Under the pieces are notes generated by a model, which saw nothing but the letters and a program-made list of their open reading frames with translations, did no database searches and was not told where the DNA came from. Positions 24,331 through 32,222 of a DNA stretch of 64,000 nucleotides are shown here, in pieces (the first letter of the stretch is position 1; every line of letters begins with the position of its first letter). A program made the translations under genes and the position numbers. This DNA comes from Nocardioides sp. Lineage in GTDB: Bacteria > Actinomycetota > Actinomycetes > Propionibacteriales > Nocardioidaceae. The stretch spans positions 1 through 64,000 of the forward strand of contig JACJWV010000011.1 in NCBI GenBank assembly GCA_020636915.1. The letters run 5' to 3'.

Positions 24331-25706
24331 GGTCCCCTCGACGTGCACGCGGGCTCCGGGCGTCGGTGACCCTGGCCTTCGCGGCCGGCGCCTTGGCGCT
24401 GTCGGCCGCCCTGGCCCTGGGCACCTACTTCTCGGCACGCCACTTCCTGATCGAGCAGCGCGAGCGGACCGCCACCCGGCAGGCGTTCACCGACAGCGCG
24501 GTGGTGCGCGACGACCTGCTGACCTCGGGCACCGAGGTCGGTGACGCCCTGGGCTCGCTGAGCCCGCCGGCCGGCGCGGTGATCTACGTACGACGCCATG
24601 GCGAGTGGTACTCGTCGTCACTCGACAGCGCCGGCCCCGACCTCACCTCCACGGTGCAGCCGGTGGTCGGGCAGGGCCAGGTCGGGGTCGGCTGGACCAC
24701 CGCCACGGACCCGTCGAGCGTCGTCGTCGGGATCCCGCTGCCCGCGGTGGATGCGGAGTACTACGAGGTGTCGTCGGCCGAGGAGCTCGACCACACCCTG
24801 TGGACCCTGGGCATCGCACTGACGGTGTGTGCTGCGGTCACGACCCTGGCCGGCGCCGGGGTCGGCCGTGCGGTGAGCCGGCACATCCTCGCGCCCCTGG
24901 CGGACGTGGCGGACGCGGCGGTCCGCGTCTCGGCCGGCGATCTCACCACCCGCCTCGCCGAGACCGACGACCCGGACCTGGCCGCCCTGGTGGGCTCCTT
25001 CAACCACATGGTCGACGCGCTGCACGAGCGGATCGAGCAGGACGCCCGGTTCGCGGCCGACGTGAGCCACGAGCTGCGCACCCCGGTGACCACCCTCACC
25101 ACGAGCCTGAGCCTCCTCGAGCACACCCCCGGCCTGTCGCCGAGGGCAGAGGAGGCCGTCCACCTCATGTCCGACGAGCTGGCGCGCTTCCGTCGCGCCC
25201 TCGAGGACCTCCTCGTCCTGGGCCGGCTCGACGCCGGTCGCGACGAGGCCGAGCGGGTCGTGATCGACGCTGACGACCTCGTCGACCAGGCGCTGCGGGC
25301 GACGAGGCTCCCGCCGGACCTCCTGGCCCCTCGTCCTCCCGGCACACCAGGGCCCGCGGTGCACGTCGACCGGGTCCAGGTCCTGCGCGCCCTCGCGAAC
25401 CTCCTGCGCAACGCCGAGCTGCACGGCGGCGGGGTGACCCGGGTCAGCGTCCTGGACGGCGGGTCCGTGGTGGACGTCCGGGTGGAGGACGACGGCCCCG
25501 GCGTACCCGAAGCGGACCGCGTCCGGATCTTCGAGCGCTTCGCGCGAGCCGGGGGCGCGAAGGCCGGCACCGGCAGCGGGCTCGGCCTGAGCATCGTCGC
25601 GCAGACCGTCCGCAACCACGGCGGCGAGGTGTGGTACGCCGACCGGCCCACCGGTGGTGCCGCGTTCGTGATGAGGCTGCCGAGCGTGCCCGGGGTGCGG
25701 CGATGA
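24327..25706 (+). CDS. Membrane sensor histidine kinase
   Basis: The 459-residue protein has transmembrane segments at about 13-33 and 158-182, framing an extracytoplasmic sensor domain of about 125 residues. A HAMP domain follows (about 182-235). The HisKA domain has His248 in ADVSHELRTPVTT, and the ATPase domain has NLLRNAELHGG (N-box), VEDDGPGVP (G1) and GTGSGLGLSIV (G2). Its partner is the overlapping response regulator. The signal is unknown; the coupled lipoprotein downstream may modulate it, as LpqB does MtrB (inference). Confidence 0.93.
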   Translation: MRSPRRARGLRASVTLAFAAGALALSAALALGTYFSARHFLIEQRERTATRQAFTDSAVVRDDLLTSGTEVGDALGSLSPPAGAVIYVRRHGEWYSSSLDSAGPDLTSTVQPVVGQGQVGVGWTTATDPSSVVVGIPLPAVDAEYYEVSSAEELDHTLWTLGIALTVCAAVTTLAGAGVGRAVSRHILAPLADVADAAVRVSAGDLTTRLAETDDPDLAALVGSFNHMVDALHERIEQDARFAADVSHELRTPVTTLTTSLSLLEHTPGLSPRAEEAVHLMSDELARFRRALEDLLVLGRLDAGRDEAERVVIDADDLVDQALRATRLPPDLLAPRPPGTPGPAVHVDRVQVLRALANLLRNAELHGGGVTRVSVLDGGSVVDVRVEDDGPGVPEADRVRIFERFARAGGAKAGTGSGLGLSIVAQTVRNHGGEVWYADRPTGGAAFVMRLPSVPGVRR

Positions 25707-26353
25707 GCGCGCGACGCGACGACCACCACCGGGTCCGGCGGCACGCCGCCCCGCTGGCCCTGCTGGCGCTCCTCCTCGCCGCGTGCGGCCTGCCCGGTGA
25801 CGGGTCCGTCCGCACGGTGCCCGACGAGGACGTGCCGTACCGGCTGCTCGCGCCGGCCTCGCCCGCCGGGTCGCCCGACGGCGGAGCGGACCCCGCGGAC
25901 CGCTCCCCGTCCGTGTTCTGGGTGATGGGGGACCACCTCCTCCCGGAGGTGACCACCGAGACCTGCTCCGAGGACGAGGAGACCCTGGTCCGCCGGCTGC
26001 TCAGCACACTGTCCGCCGGTCCCGGTGACGACGCCCGGGCCGCAGGCCGGTCGTCCGCCCTGCCGGCGGACCTCGGGCTCGACGTCGTCGGTGTCGGTGA
26101 CGGCACGGCCGAGGTCGGCATCGAGCCGGGCGCGTCGATCGGGGCCGACCAGCTGCCGATCGCGGTCGGCCAGGTCGTGCTGACGCTCACGTCGGCGCCC
26201 ACGATCAGCTCGGTCGTCCTGGTCAGCGACGGCGCCCGGGTGCAGGTGCCACTCCTCGACGGGGTGCTCACCGAGGAACCGGTGACCGCAGCGGACTATG
26301 CCGGGCTCCTGCCCGACCGATTCGGCGGCCCCGGCGCCATCGGCTGCCGGTAG
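25703..26353 (+). CDS. GerMN-domain lipoprotein, LpqB-like accessory of the kinase
   Basis: The 216-residue protein has a signal peptide with lipobox LAAC (Cys28) and a GerM/GerMN-type domain at about 70-190, which includes the VRRLLSTLSAGP and IGADQLPIAVGQVVLTLTS segments found in LpqB and GerM. It lacks the C-terminal propeller of full LpqB. ATG 25703 overlaps the kinase stop (ATGA), so all three proteins should be made together. An outside-facing lipoprotein coupled to a sensor kinase is the LpqB configuration. Confidence 0.86.
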   Translation: MSARRDDHHRVRRHAAPLALLALLLAACGLPGDGSVRTVPDEDVPYRLLAPASPAGSPDGGADPADRSPSVFWVMGDHLLPEVTTETCSEDEETLVRRLLSTLSAGPGDDARAAGRSSALPADLGLDVVGVGDGTAEVGIEPGASIGADQLPIAVGQVVLTLTSAPTISSVVLVSDGARVQVPLLDGVLTEEPVTAADYAGLLPDRFGGPGAIGCR

Positions 26354-26546
26354 GCCGCCAGCGGTCAGAGCGGGCGCCCGAGCGGGCCGGGGCGACCATC
26401 GCCGGATCGTTGTGTTGCAGTCTCATGACGATCCGCGGACGAGGCTCGGTCAACCTGCCCACCAGCCTTGTCCGGCCGTCTCGACCGTGTCTTGATGAGG
26501 GTCAGGAGTCATGCGAGGTCATGGAGACCACGGAGGAGATCACATC

Positions 26547-26831
26547 ATGCTGACGATCACACCCGACGCGATGGACATCATCCGGCGCGTCACGGAGCAC
26601 CCGAGGCTCGACGACGGCGCCGGCCTGCGGATCGCGTCGCGGCCGGACCCCTCGGCGCCCCTGCGCGTCCACGTCACGGACCACCCGGAGCCCGGGGACC
26701 GCGTGCTCGAGCGCGAGGGCGCTCGGCTCTACCTCGCCCCGGTCGCCGCGGAGCGCGTCGCGGGACGCGAGCTGGACGCCGTGACCGACGCCGAGGGCCG
26801 CGTGCGGTTCGTCTCCCGGCGTGCTGCATGA
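26547..26831 (+). CDS. HesB/IscA-like protein lacking cluster-ligand cysteines
   Basis: The 94-residue protein resembles the A-type iron-sulphur carrier fold (LTITPDAMDIIRRVTEHPRLDDGAGLRIA). However, it has no cysteine at all, so it cannot ligate an Fe-S cluster the way IscA does. Actinobacteria carry such short relatives of unknown role. ATG 26547 is preceded by GGAGGAG at eight bases; an in-frame ATG at 26511 has its SD too close. The stop overlaps the next small gene. Confidence 0.82.
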   Translation: MLTITPDAMDIIRRVTEHPRLDDGAGLRIASRPDPSAPLRVHVTDHPEPGDRVLEREGARLYLAPVAAERVAGRELDAVTDAEGRVRFVSRRAA

Positions 26832-26956
26832 GCGTCACCACCCTCGACTCGCGACGCGCCGCCCGACGAGCGGCGGTCATCGCCCGGCAGCGCGCTGCGG
26901 CCCGACGCGCCGAGCACCGCTACTCGATGGTGTGGCGGTTGCGCCGTGCCAGCTGA
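26828..26956 (+). CDS. 42-residue Arg-rich peptide, coupled to the HesB-like gene
   Basis: ATG 26828 overlaps the HesB-like stop as ATGA. The peptide is about one quarter arginine and one quarter alanine (DSRRAARRAAVIARQRAAAR), and is predicted helical and strongly basic. It could bind nucleic acid or an acidic partner. No family is recognised. The ATGA coupling is the main evidence that it is translated. Confidence 0.6.
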   Translation: MSVTTLDSRRAARRAAVIARQRAAARRAEHRYSMVWRLRRAS

Positions 26957-27017
26957 GCACCCCCCACGACACCGGGCGCCGCTGGCGACACCGGCCGCCG
27001 CCCGAGAGGCGCCAGAC

Positions 27018-27410
27018 ATGAGCACCGTCACTGACGAGCACGAGTTCGTCTACCTCGGACGCACCGAGCTCGAGAGCTCTCCGCCCTGCGGCCACGTCGC
27101 GGGCATGGCGGTGGTCGACCAGGACGGGCTCCGGGTCGGCGAGGTCGAGGACGTCGTGGTCGACGTACGCGACCGTCGACCCCGCCTGCTGTCCGTCGTC
27201 TCCGGAGGCATCCTCGGTCTCGGTGTCACCGAGACCCTCGTCCCGATCGAGGCCGTGACCGAGATCGGCGACCGGCTGCGGGTGACGATCCCGGCGGTCA
27301 CGGACGACACCGAAGGCGACGCTGCGGTGCCCCGGGACGACGGCTCGCCGTTCGCCGAGGCGTACGCGGCGTACGGCGTCCTCCCGCCGTGGGGCGACAC
27401 GGCCTCGTGA
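27018..27410 (+). CDS. PRC-barrel domain protein
   Basis: The 130-residue protein has a PRC-barrel fold region (residues about 30-95) with GLRVGEVEDVVVDVRDRRPRLL and the later ILGLGVTETLVPIEAV, as in RimM C-termini and photosynthetic reaction-centre H subunits. A short N-terminal extension and an acidic tail flank it. In actinobacteria such stand-alone PRC proteins appear in stress loci, but no function is established. GAGAGG lies upstream of ATG 27018; the ATG directly follows a cluster of small genes. Confidence 0.82.
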   Translation: MSTVTDEHEFVYLGRTELESSPPCGHVAGMAVVDQDGLRVGEVEDVVVDVRDRRPRLLSVVSGGILGLGVTETLVPIEAVTEIGDRLRVTIPAVTDDTEGDAAVPRDDGSPFAEAYAAYGVLPPWGDTAS

Positions 27411-27417
27411 CGTTGAC

Positions 27418-27576
27418 CCGCCGGGGCGCTCTGCGGGGGCGAGCGCGCCGGCGACCGGGGCGAGACCGGGCGGCCGCCACATCGACCTCGACCGTTGGCG
27501 GCCGCTCTACGACACGTTCCGGCACTACTTCGCCCAGGGCGACCGGGTCGCGGTGAGCTTCAAGGCCGAGCAGTAG
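27418..27576 (+). pseudogene. Decayed 3' end of a gene (about 35 residues)
   Basis: A frame ending with TAG at 27574-27576 encodes HIDLDRWRPLYDTFRHYFAQ followed by GDRVAVSFKAEQ. That is convincing globular protein with normal codon bias, but no start codon or ribosome site precedes it. Upstream the frame passes through a GC-rich, low-complexity stretch into the PRC gene in the wrong frame. It looks like the C-terminus left by a deletion. I do not recognise the parent family. Confidence 0.5.
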
Positions 27577-27588
27577 CGCCCAGCCGGT

Positions 27589-27780
27589 TCAGCGCCGCAG
27601 CGACCCCGACGGGTGGTTGAGCTCCTGCTCGGCGAGCGCGTCGAGGAGCTTGCGGACCCCGGCCACGGTCGCGGCGACGGTGGTCGCGACCAGTGCCCAC
27701 TTCACCTCGAACCTGGTCTTCCCCAACAGCACGGCCACCTCGCCGAGGATCCGGTCCGGGGTGCTCTCCTGGCGTGGCAT
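27589..27780 (-). CDS. Small protein with one hydrophobic helix
   Basis: The 63-residue frame from ATG 27778-27780 (GTG 27789 is an alternative) encodes VAVLLGKTRFEVKWALVATT then VAATVAGVRKLLDALAEQEL. That is an amphipathic start and one hydrophobic segment, then a basic C-terminus. No ribosome site is obvious. It is kept because the composition looks protein-like and the interval is otherwise empty; no family is known. Confidence 0.45.
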   Translation of the reverse strand: MPRQESTPDRILGEVAVLLGKTRFEVKWALVATTVAATVAGVRKLLDALAEQELNHPSGSLRR

Positions 27781-27862
27781 GGGGTCCACGGTGCCGCACC
27801 AGACGTCGTGCCCGCACGAGTACCGGAGAATCGCCCCCGAGCCGTCTGGAGTGCGCTGCGGC

Positions 27863-28630
27863 TCAGCGGCCGGTCCACACCGGCGGACGCTTCTCCGCGA
27901 AGGCCGTCGCGCCCTCCTGGGCGTCGGCCGAGACGAAGACCGGGCCGATGAGCTCCGACTGCTTCGCCCACGACTCCTCCCGCGTCCAGTCGACGGCCGC
28001 GAGCGCGACCTGCTTGGTCACGGCCACGGCCAACGGACCGTTGGCCGCGATCCGCGCCGCGAGCTCGAGGGCGGCCTCGACGGCCGTGCCGCTGGGCACG
28101 ACCCGGTTGACCAGGCCGAGCTCGTGGGCACGTGGCGCCTCGACGGGGTCGCCGACGAGCAGGAGCTCGAGGGCGGCGGCCCGCGGGATGCGCTGGGCGA
28201 GCAGCATCGCGGCACCGCCGCCGGCGACGAGGCCGCGCTTGACCTCGGGTACGCCGAGGCGGGCGTCCTCGGCCGCGACGACCAGGTCGCACGCCAGCAC
28301 GAGCTCGCACCCGCCGGCCAGCGCGTAGCCCTCGATCGCCGCGATCAGCGGCTTGCGCGGTGGGCGCTCGGTCAGCCCGGCCAGGCCCCGTCCCTCGACC
28401 AGCGGCAGGTCGCCGGTGAGGAACCCCTTGAGGTCCATCCCGGAGCTGAACGTCCCGCCGGCCCCGGTCAGCACCCCGACGCGCAGGTCGTCGTCCTCGT
28501 CGAGGCGGTCCAACGCCGCCGCCATCCCCCGGGCGACCGCACCGTTGAGCGCGTTGCGGGCCTCGGGGCGGTTGATGGTGATGAGCAGCGTGTGGTCGTG
28601 GACCTCGGTGAGGACGGCGTCGTCGGTCAT
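27863..28630 (-). CDS. Enoyl-CoA hydratase/isomerase family protein
   Basis: This 255-residue crotonase-fold enzyme carries oxyanion-hole segments GTFSSGMDLKGF (about 60-71) and ALAGGCELVLACDLVVA (about 103-119). One catalytic glutamate is present in GVPEVKRGLV (about 130-139); the second position of true hydratases is less clear, so isomerase or another crotonase reaction is possible. Fatty-acid or side-chain beta-oxidation is the likely pathway. ATG 28628-28630 is used. A 14-bp perfect palindrome lies about 95 bp upstream. Confidence 0.9.
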   Translation of the reverse strand: MTDDAVLTEVHDHTLLITINRPEARNALNGAVARGMAAALDRLDEDDDLRVGVLTGAGGTFSSGMDLKGFLTGDLPLVEGRGLAGLTERPPRKPLIAAIEGYALAGGCELVLACDLVVAAEDARLGVPEVKRGLVAGGGAAMLLAQRIPRAAALELLLVGDPVEAPRAHELGLVNRVVPSGTAVEAALELAARIAANGPLAVAVTKQVALAAVDWTREESWAKQSELIGPVFVSADAQEGATAFAEKRPPVWTGR

Positions 28631-28723
28631 GGGCTCTCCGGTCTCGGGCGGGCGCCCGACCTGCCGCCGGGCGCGGACCCCATCCCAGGGGCGGACAGCA
28701 CCGCTGTCAACGACCCGGCAAGA

Positions 28724-28737
28724 CCGACGTACGTCGG
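28724..28737. promoter_or_regulatory. 14-bp perfect palindrome upstream of the enoyl-CoA hydratase
   Basis: CCGACGTACGTCGG is fully self-complementary. It sits between the hydratase start and the DUF1508 stop. TetR or GntR regulators of fatty-acid genes bind palindromes of this size; the regulator is unknown. Confidence 0.4.
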
Positions 28738-28764
28738 CGGGCCGGCGCGCGGCGTACCGCGGGG

Positions 28765-28947
28765 TCAGACCTCGACGACGTTCGCGGTGACGGCCGCGAC
28801 GCGCAGCCGCTCGATGTCCTGGGTCGCGGCGGCCCGGGTGAGGTAGCCGCCGTTCTGGGCGAGCACCTCGCCGTCCCAGTCCCGCAGGACCCAGCCGTGC
28901 GTGCCGGACTGCTCGAAGACCTCGTAGACGGCCACGATCTTCAGCAC
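28765..28947 (-). CDS. DUF1508 (YegP-like) small protein
   Basis: The 60-residue protein starts with GTG at 28945-28947 behind GGAGG. VYEVFEQSGTHGWVLRDWDG then EVLAQNGGYLTRAAATQDIE is the DUF1508 repeat found once or twice in YegP-type proteins; here one copy. The family is widespread, small and of unknown biochemical role, with some members stress-induced. Nothing in the neighbourhood fixes its function. Confidence 0.82.
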   Translation of the reverse strand: MLKIVAVYEVFEQSGTHGWVLRDWDGEVLAQNGGYLTRAAATQDIERLRVAAVTANVVEV

Positions 28948-29528
28948 CGCCGACCTCCACCCCTTCGACCACGGGACCACTCGACCTCGGCGCCGACCGC
29001 CGAGACGTCGGAGCCGGCCACCAGAGGGAGGGGTCGGTGGCCGGCATCCGGGGGGAACGTAGGGGCGTCGCCGAGGTGACCGCCGGGTAAGAGATCCACG
29101 TCATAGGGGCGGCCGGCGTCCGGTGGACGACGATCCTTCGGACGCATCCCGACCGGCCGGGAGGACCTGCAGGCACGCCCGCCGAGGACGGGAGTTTTCG
29201 GGGCCTGACCGGCCCTCCGGGCGCCGATCCGACGGTCCGTGGGAGGTCCGGACGTGGTCCACATCTCGGTCATGGGGATTTGCCGAGGCGCGTGAGGCTG
29301 TGCGTAGGGTGAAGGCGCGCGGGAGCGGACAACGTGGTTCGCAGGCGCACTTCTGGCGGAGGCCAGGAGCTGCTCGGGGTGGTACGACGACCCTCGGGCG
29401 GCCCGGCCGGACCCCTCCCTCTGCCTCGTCCCCCCGCGTAGGAGCCCAGCGCTCCGGGGCCGCACCGGTCCCGCCAGCCCGAGCCGCAGCCGCGCGCCGG
29501 GCCGCCGACAACAGTGAGGTTTCGCCGC
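28948..29528 (+). promoter_or_regulatory. Long gene-free region upstream of the Rpf-like gene
   Basis: About 580 bp without a supported gene. It has a 10-bp hairpin (GCCGGCCACC at 29013-29022 with GGTGGCCGGC at 29036-29045). A possible promoter has TTGCCG at 29280-29285 and TAGGGT at 29305-29310 (19-bp spacing), leaving an untranslated leader of about 210 nt. Actinobacterial rpf genes are often under a c-di-AMP riboswitch; I looked for its conserved core and did not find it. Confidence 0.4.
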
Positions 29529-30350
29529 ATGCGAGTGCGACATCCGTTCAGCTCCACCTCTCGATCCGGCCGGGCGTTCACGCGCGCGGCCGCCGTCACC
29601 GCCGCCGTCGCGTCCACCGTCGCGATCGCGTCCGCTCCGGCGTCCGCCGGCAGCGCCGGTGACACCCCGACCCGCCGTGCCGTCGAGGTCCACGTCCGCG
29701 TGGCCGACAACCCGGTGCAGACCCTCGTCAGCGCCGCGGGTCGCCCGGTCGGCGTCGTGCGCGACGCGGGCATCGAGATGACGTCGTTCGACCGCATCCT
29801 GCTGATGCGCGACGGCCGGGTGATCACCGCCCCCGGCAACAAGGACGTCCAGCCCTCCGACACGGTCAAGGTCGTGCGCATCGGGCGGCACGTCACCCTC
29901 AAGCGACACGCCATCAAGCAGGGCACCGTGGTCCACAAGACCACCAAGCTCAAGCCGGGCAAGCGCAAGGTCGTCGCTCCCGGACGCCCGGGCGTGCGCC
30001 AGTCCAAGATCGTGCGCTGGACCCGCAACGGCGAGCACGTCGACACCGACTTCTCGCACCGGGTGCTCCGGGCGCCGAAGCCCCGTCGGGTCCTGCTGGG
30101 CGTGAAGGCGCCCGCGGGCGGGGGCCTGAACTGGGCCGCGCTGGCGCGCTGCGAGTCCGGCGGCAACCCGCACGCCGTGAACCCGGCGGGCTACTACGGC
30201 CTCTACCAGTTCAGCCTCGGCACCTGGCGCAGCGTCGGCGGCCACGGCATGCCCAACCAGGCGTCCCCCGCCGAGCAGACCCACCGCGCGCAGATCCTCT
30301 ACTCGCGCAGCGGCCGGTCGCCGTGGCCCTACTGCGGCCGCTTCCTGTGA
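29529..30350 (+). CDS. Resuscitation-promoting-factor-like muralytic protein with G5-like region
   Basis: This secreted 273-residue cell-wall enzyme has a signal peptide at about 1-43, then DUF348-like sequence (51-120) and a G5-like region (120-185). The C-terminal Rpf lysozyme-like domain is LNWAALARCESGGNPHAVNP onward (200-273). The catalytic glutamate is Glu209 in the CESGGN motif. The layout is that of RpfB, which cleaves peptidoglycan to promote regrowth. An ATG at 29529 is preferred over GTG 29514 because GTGAGG is correctly spaced before it. An 18-bp terminator follows the stop. Confidence 0.9.
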   Translation: MRVRHPFSSTSRSGRAFTRAAAVTAAVASTVAIASAPASAGSAGDTPTRRAVEVHVRVADNPVQTLVSAAGRPVGVVRDAGIEMTSFDRILLMRDGRVITAPGNKDVQPSDTVKVVRIGRHVTLKRHAIKQGTVVHKTTKLKPGKRKVVAPGRPGVRQSKIVRWTRNGEHVDTDFSHRVLRAPKPRRVLLGVKAPAGGGLNWAALARCESGGNPHAVNPAGYYGLYQFSLGTWRSVGGHGMPNQASPAEQTHRAQILYSRSGRSPWPYCGRFL

Positions 30351-30367
30351 GGTAGCCACCCGCTCGT

Positions 30368-30407
30368 ACGACGAACGCCCGACCCGTCAGGGTCGGGCGT
30401 TCGTCGT
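30368..30407 (+). terminator. Terminator after the Rpf-like gene
   Basis: Perfect 18-bp arms (30368-30385 and 30390-30407) enclose a 4-nt loop. It lies 18 bp past the stop and also faces the end of the peptidase gene from the other side, so it may be bidirectional. Confidence 0.9.
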
Positions 30408-30496
30408 TGCGGGCCGAGGTGGCCACCGCCGGGTCGGGTGCCTGAGGACGCGCCATGGCGCGTGGTGAGGCACACGACCCGCTCAGGCGGAGACGG

Positions 30497-32095
30497 TCAG
30501 TGCAGCACCACCGGTCGCGCCGCGGTGAGCAGCCGCTCGCGCGGCGTCGGCCTGGCGCCGGAGGCGCTTGGCGTCGGCGGCGGGACGGGCTTGCACTTCA
30601 CGTCCGAGTCGTTGCCCGGCTTGCGGTCAGGGAGCTTCCCGGTCTTCAGGTAGCGCGCGATCGTGTTGTCGGTGCAGCCGACGCCGGAGAGCGAGCCGGC
30701 GTGCGTCGTGCCCCCGACGCCCTCGATGAGCACCGACTTCCGGAACAGCTTCCGCACCTCGATCGCACCCGCCCACGGCGTCGCCGCGTCGTTGGTCTCC
30801 TCGATGAGCAGGATCGGCGGCGCCTTCGAGCCGTCGACCTTGACCGGCCGGCCGGGCTGGACCGGCCAGGTCCGGCACGGCGCGTTCCACCAGGCGTTGT
30901 TCCAGGTCAGGAACGGGTGCTCGGCGTGGATCGCGTCGTTGTCCTGCTGCCAGGTGCTCCAGTCGGTCGGCCACGGAGCGTCGGTGCACTCGACGGCGAG
31001 GTAGTTGGCGTAGGTGTTGTCCGCGCCGGGTCCGGTCGGGTCGCCGAGGTAGGACTTGGCCGGACCGAGCTTGCCGTCGGCGGCGGCGACGAGGACGTGG
31101 GCGAGGTCGTCCCAGCCGTAGACGTAGTAGCCCGCGCCGACGAACACGTCGTTCCAGTCCGCGGCACCGAAGTCGGCCTGCGGGTGGTCGGTCAGGTCCT
31201 GCAGCGTGTCGTAGTAGATCTGGCGCACCGCACCGCCGTCGGTGCCCAGGCCGTAGGTGTCGTCGTGGGCGGCCACCCAGTCGAAGAAGACGTCGATGTT
31301 GACGTCGAACTGCTTGTCCTGCTCGAGGTTCGCGTCGTACCAGACGTCCTTGGGGTTGACGACGCCGTCGAAGACGAACCGGCGCACCCGGTCGGGGTGC
31401 TGGGTCGCGTAGACCTGGCCGAGGTAGGTGCCGTAGGAGAAGCCGTAGTAGTTGATCTTCTTCTGGTGCAGCGCCTTGCGGATGCTCTCCATGTCCTGCA
31501 CCCAGGTGCGGGTGTCGGTGTGCTTGAGGAGGGGGAGGTTGGCCTCCTTGCAGGCCACCGCGTAGCCCGCGGCCTTGTCCTGCCAGTAGTCCGCGATCTG
31601 CGGGGTGGTCGGCACGTAGGACGGCCGGCCCGGGGCGAAGAAGTCCCCGTCACAGCTCAGCGACGGCTTGCTGCTCCCGACCCCGCGCGGGTCGAAGCCG
31701 ATCCAGTCGTACGGCGCCCCGCCGCCGTTCGGGACGTAGGCCCCGAGTCGCGCCAGCCCGAGGCCGGAACCACCGGGTCCGCCGGGGTTGACCAGCATGA
31801 CGCCCTGGGACTTCTTCGCCGTGTGCTTGATCCGCGACACGGCGAGCTGGATCTTCTTGCCGGTCGGCTTGGCGTAGTCCAGCGGGACGGTGAGCATGCC
31901 GCACTTCGCGCCGGCGCTCTGCAGCGACGGCGAGGAGCAGGTGCCCCAGTGGATCGGTGGCGGCGTGTAGCCGCGGTGCGCGGGCACCGGCGCGGTCCGC
32001 GCGGGTGCGGCGGTGGCACCGCCGGCGGTCGCGACACCGGCCAGCCCTGCGGAGAACAGGGCTGCGGCGGCGACCGCGCTGACGAGCTTCCTCAT
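30497..32095 (-). CDS. Secreted tripeptidyl-aminopeptidase-like alpha/beta hydrolase
   Basis: The 532-residue secreted protein of the SlpD/SlpE/TAP family removes N-terminal di- or tripeptides or acts as an esterase. It has a signal peptide (1-29), oxyanion region NPGGPGGSG (103-111), nucleophile Ser220 in YGFSYGTYLG, and a C-terminal TAP-like segment with ILLIEETNDAATPW and the terminal His in VGGTTHAGS. ATG 32093-32095 with GGGAGG upstream. It is the last of three minus-strand genes for secreted proteins (from 37567). Confidence 0.92.
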   Translation of the reverse strand: MRKLVSAVAAAALFSAGLAGVATAGGATAAPARTAPVPAHRGYTPPPIHWGTCSSPSLQSAGAKCGMLTVPLDYAKPTGKKIQLAVSRIKHTAKKSQGVMLVNPGGPGGSGLGLARLGAYVPNGGGAPYDWIGFDPRGVGSSKPSLSCDGDFFAPGRPSYVPTTPQIADYWQDKAAGYAVACKEANLPLLKHTDTRTWVQDMESIRKALHQKKINYYGFSYGTYLGQVYATQHPDRVRRFVFDGVVNPKDVWYDANLEQDKQFDVNIDVFFDWVAAHDDTYGLGTDGGAVRQIYYDTLQDLTDHPQADFGAADWNDVFVGAGYYVYGWDDLAHVLVAAADGKLGPAKSYLGDPTGPGADNTYANYLAVECTDAPWPTDWSTWQQDNDAIHAEHPFLTWNNAWWNAPCRTWPVQPGRPVKVDGSKAPPILLIEETNDAATPWAGAIEVRKLFRKSVLIEGVGGTTHAGSLSGVGCTDNTIARYLKTGKLPDRKPGNDSDVKCKPVPPPTPSASGARPTPRERLLTAARPVVLH

Positions 32096-32222
32096 CGAGG
32101 ATCCTCCCGAGAGTGTGAGTAGGGGGTGGCCGGGTCCGGCCTCGGCATCCGATCATCCCGGGCGTCCCAGGGGAAGGGCGAGACCCGGTCCAGTCAGCGC
32201 TACACGTCACGCCGGGTCGGCG

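Noticed and set aside
28948..29513. c-di-AMP (ydaO-type) riboswitch before the Rpf-like gene
   Set aside because: Searched by eye for the conserved core and terminal CCGACAGCT-type stretch; not found.
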